Part shown: positions 61,097 through 64,000 of the stretch, in pieces
Numbering within the stretch: the stretch's first letter is position 1
Layout: each line of letters starts with the position of its first letter
Origin: Scatophagus argus
Taxonomy: Eukaryota; Chordata; Actinopteri; Scatophagidae
Length of the DNA: 64,000 nucleotides
NCBI RefSeq assembly: GCF_020382885.2
Contig: NC_058511.1
Span: forward strand, 3,813,501-3,877,500
Direction: 5' to 3'
Notes under the pieces: generated by a model
What the model saw: the letters and a program-made list of their open reading frames with translations, nothing else
What the model was told of the DNA's origin: nothing
Databases searched by the model: none
Made by a program: the position numbers and the translations under genes

Positions 61097-62474
61097 CTGG
61101 GGAAAGGTTACGGGGGTGAGGAGAGGTGAGTTAGGGAGGATGGAAGGAGGCAGGGGAGAGAAAAGAGAGACTGATTAGGGCCGAGAACAATGATGCCGCT
61201 GTGAAGCACACAGACTCTGTTTGTCCTGAAACAATGAGCGATAGTCCTTCCTTATGAGCTGTTGTCTTATCATCATGAGGTCTATTAGTTACGAGTTGTA
61301 TAAAGACTGATGCACAAAGACCAGCTTGGCTCCTCACAAACAAAACATCTGAGATTGAGTTAAATCCCGTTGAAAAGTTACAATGGGTGTAAAAAAAATC
61401 TAGCCTTTTCTATGACCCAGAAAATTGTTTCCTAATCAAAACAATTGATACGGATGAAATAAGCTTGTTCTTAAATAAAGTTAATTCTAGCTTCAATGCC
61501 TGACATAACTGAAAAACTAAGAGAAGAAGCATTTCATTTTGCTACATTTAGATGTTGATCCACTCCTTCAATGGAAACCTCTATAGATTTCAGTTATACG
61601 CAATCTTACAAAATTAGAGATTGGGGTTATTTTAAGAAAACATTAGGAAAGAGCACTTCAGAAGTGCAAGAACTTCTTTTGGAAAAAATCAAAAGCAGTT
61701 CTAATTTTTCTTAATCTGATGCCTGTTTTTCACAACAACCCCAAGAACAGGAAATATGAAAAGGAGAAGAAGAGGATGCGAGAGGAAATGACTGGCGAAG
61801 AAAAGACGAAAGCAGATCAAGTAACGGAGGAGAATGAGTGGAAAGATGGAGGAGAAAGATGACTGATGAAGTGAAGGAAGCGGTCTGCATCGACTTTGTC
61901 TCCGTCGACTGAATGGTACATGCACTTTCGTGTAGCCATGACAACAGATACTGCTCAGCCGTGCCTGTCGTACGTCCCCACCTTCCTCCTCCTCCTCCTC
62001 CTCCTCCTCTCTGCATCCAAAATTGCACCGACAGTCACCCACTTAATATCCTTAACAAGAGTCTGTGGATATTGTATGCATATTGCAATAATCATTTATG
62101 ATACAGGATATCAACAGAGAGATAAAAACATGTAACACGGCCTGTCCCTGCACCACGCAGACTTTCTTCAGTTCATTTTCAGGTCACTTAAATAGGTGCT
62201 TACTACCCAGATAACATTCATTCTCAATTCATTCAACAATCCTTATTAAATATGAAAAGAACTAATTTATGTATCAGCATGGAGTCATTCCACCAGACTC
62301 CAGATGTGCTGCAGACAGGGGCGGGATCATCTGCATCTGAGTGACAACTCCGCCAGCCAACGAGCCACCAGGCTTCCCGTCACCATAGCAACCAATCCGA
62401 CTCATCTGCAGCGTCAGCATCTAACGTCCCTGCATGCGCGTGTGCATGAAGAGTGTAGTGTCACTGATCACTGT

Positions 62475-62511
<37 letters not shown>

Positions 62512-64000
62512 AGCAGGCATGGACACAGCTGGGGATTGTTGGATTTACACTGTCTGCCTGCATGGCCCTTAATTAAAATTTACTGCCTGTACACTTCTCA
62601 AAAACGAGGGCATGTGCAAGCAGGAAAGGAGAAAAAACGTAACGAAAGCGCTCAAGAGCGAAAGCCATGCGCACGTTTATGGTGTACTGAACTTTATAAT
62701 TGTACATTTTCATCAGCGTGAGGGTTGCACAGACTTTTCTCTGTCTGCAGGACGAACTGCCTTTCATCCCGCACCGTTTCCTCTTTTTAGGCTGCATTTA
62801 CAACTCCAGTCACCAAATAAACATCAAATAAACATCTAATTTTAGACTCTTCCAAATTGCAAATCTGCTAAAGAGGCCTAAGAAGTACCAAATCATTCAT
62901 GACAGGCAGTTATTTTTCGTAAGACACAATCAGTCTGTGCTGTTGCTGACGAAACCCCTCATCCAACACAGTGCGAAAACCAGCCCAACCAGGCACTTTT
63001 TACACGTTTTCTACATCAGTTCACTTCGTTAACCTTTTCATCCAAATCCATCATTGCATCATTGCACAGACTGTGTATTTACCCTGATATAACACACTGC
63101 ATCATCAGATCATCTATAAAGGTTTTAATCTAACAGCTCTTTTGTCAAGCCCCCCTCAGGTTCATTAAACGTATTACTGACTCTTGACAGCACGTTTAAA
63201 GTGGATGGTGACATATAAACCCCAAACAGTGTTTAAACATGAATCCCTCCCCACACAATTAAAGAGTCCTAACCCCTGCTGTGAAGATAATCCCCTAACA
63301 AGAAAGTAAAGCAGACAGACAAGATGGAGTGAGAGGGTAGAAATGTGCATCTGTCAGTATGTGTTGGTTTTGGCTACAGAATATCAAGTGCACACAAAAC
63401 ATCAGTGTGGTGTGATGTGGACAAAAAACTACTCAATAACAATCTTTATGACCAATCATAATTTACCAAGCCCAAAAACACTAAACTCTCCGATTTCTAT
63501 CACTGTAGTTGAACAAAATGTCCAATCTGAAGCAGAGACATCACAATATTTTGGACATTTTATAGTAATGATTATTTGCAAAAATAAGCAAGAGATTAAT
63601 TGTACAAGGAAATAATAATTAGATGCAGGCTGAGTTTCCACATAACGCAGTGAAATTAGTTATTTATTTTAACCAATGTGCACAGAAATTGGATGGGGAA
63701 AAAAAGCTACATTTACTGCATGCACGAGAGCGGGTGAGAGAGGGGGAGAAAGCGCGAGAGTGAGACATGACTGATCTGAGAGGATGAGAGGATCTCTGCA
63801 TGTTGGAGTCTGGGAGAGGCTATCAGTGTCAGACAGATTACCAGTGCAGCTCTGTGATCAGCCGCTATCAGCACCTCTCACAGCTCACACCACAGCTGAA
63901 CGCCTCACCTTCTTTCATCCCCCTCCTCACCCTCCTCCCCCTCCTCGTCTCCCTCTGCCTCTCCTGCCTGCACAGAAATTGAAAAGATGTCTGCAGTGTC
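61097..64000 (-). other. dpysl5: dpysl5 upstream intron (continues past the window)
   Basis: I searched the minus strand for the missing N-terminal exons (IPGGID..., DDFY.GTK) and did not find them. The 2.9 kb hold a (TCC)n tract at 61985-62010, a (GT)n tract at 62477-62510, a GA-rich patch at 63.72-63.78 kb and a CT-rich patch at 63.91-63.97 kb. Open frames here are low-complexity shadows. Confidence 0.6.
62477..62510. repeat. (GT)17 microsatellite
   Basis: Uninterrupted run in the upstream dpysl5 intron. Confidence 0.95.

Noticed and set aside
61701-62042. 113-codon minus-strand frame with poly-Glu run
   Set aside because: Low-complexity translation of the (TCC)n tract and CT-rich intron sequence of dpysl5.
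1-64000. CRISPR arrays, retroviral or LTR-type copies, prokaryotic operons
   Set aside because: None seen: no regularly spaced repeats, no paired long terminal repeats or gag/pol/env signatures, and gene structure is plainly vertebrate.

Overview
The window is ordinary vertebrate nuclear DNA, almost certainly from a teleost fish. Seven multi-exon protein genes with GT-AG (and two GC-AG) introns read cleanly as fish orthologues of human genes. Between them lie four Pol III tRNA genes, many (CA)n tracts typical of ray-finned fish, a fragment of a fish L1-like LINE, and short retroposon tails common in teleosts. The species cannot be named from sequence alone; a percomorph-type compact genome is a guess.

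Layout. 1-5.6 kb: the last two coding exons of scara5 (+), forming its SRCR domain. 5.6-13.0 kb: intergenic, no gene seen, with one striking perfect hairpin at 8.6 kb. 13.0-17.3 kb: pbk/TOPK (+), complete. 17.2-23.9 kb: esco2 (-), complete and tail-to-tail with pbk. 24.8-27.9 kb: ccdc25 (+), complete, divergent from esco2. 28.3-30.3 kb: three identical tRNA-Ala(AGC) genes and one intron-containing tRNA-Tyr(GUA), all on the minus strand, plus a doubtful small two-exon candidate. 31.1-42.8 kb: tmem214 (-), complete with 17 coding exons. 43.8-52.6 kb: mapre3/EB3 (-), complete. 52.7-53.6 kb: LINE fragment. 54.0-64.0 kb: dpysl5/CRMP5 (-), 3' part only (482 codons); the first ~87 residues lie beyond the window.

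Gene relations. scara5-pbk-esco2-ccdc25 has the same order and relative orientation as human 8p21.1. tmem214-mapre3-dpysl5 matches human 2p23.3. The window therefore joins two conserved blocks that are on different human chromosomes, and the tRNA cluster sits at the join. pbk (mitotic kinase) and esco2 (cohesin acetyltransferase) are both proliferation genes; mapre3 and dpysl5 are both microtubule and neurite genes. No operon-like or novel multi-gene system was found. The most useful observations are the block junction, two GC-AG introns in dpysl5, the perfect inverted repeat at 8.6 kb, CRE/UPRE-like motifs upstream of tmem214, and a shared poly(A) motif between pbk and esco2.
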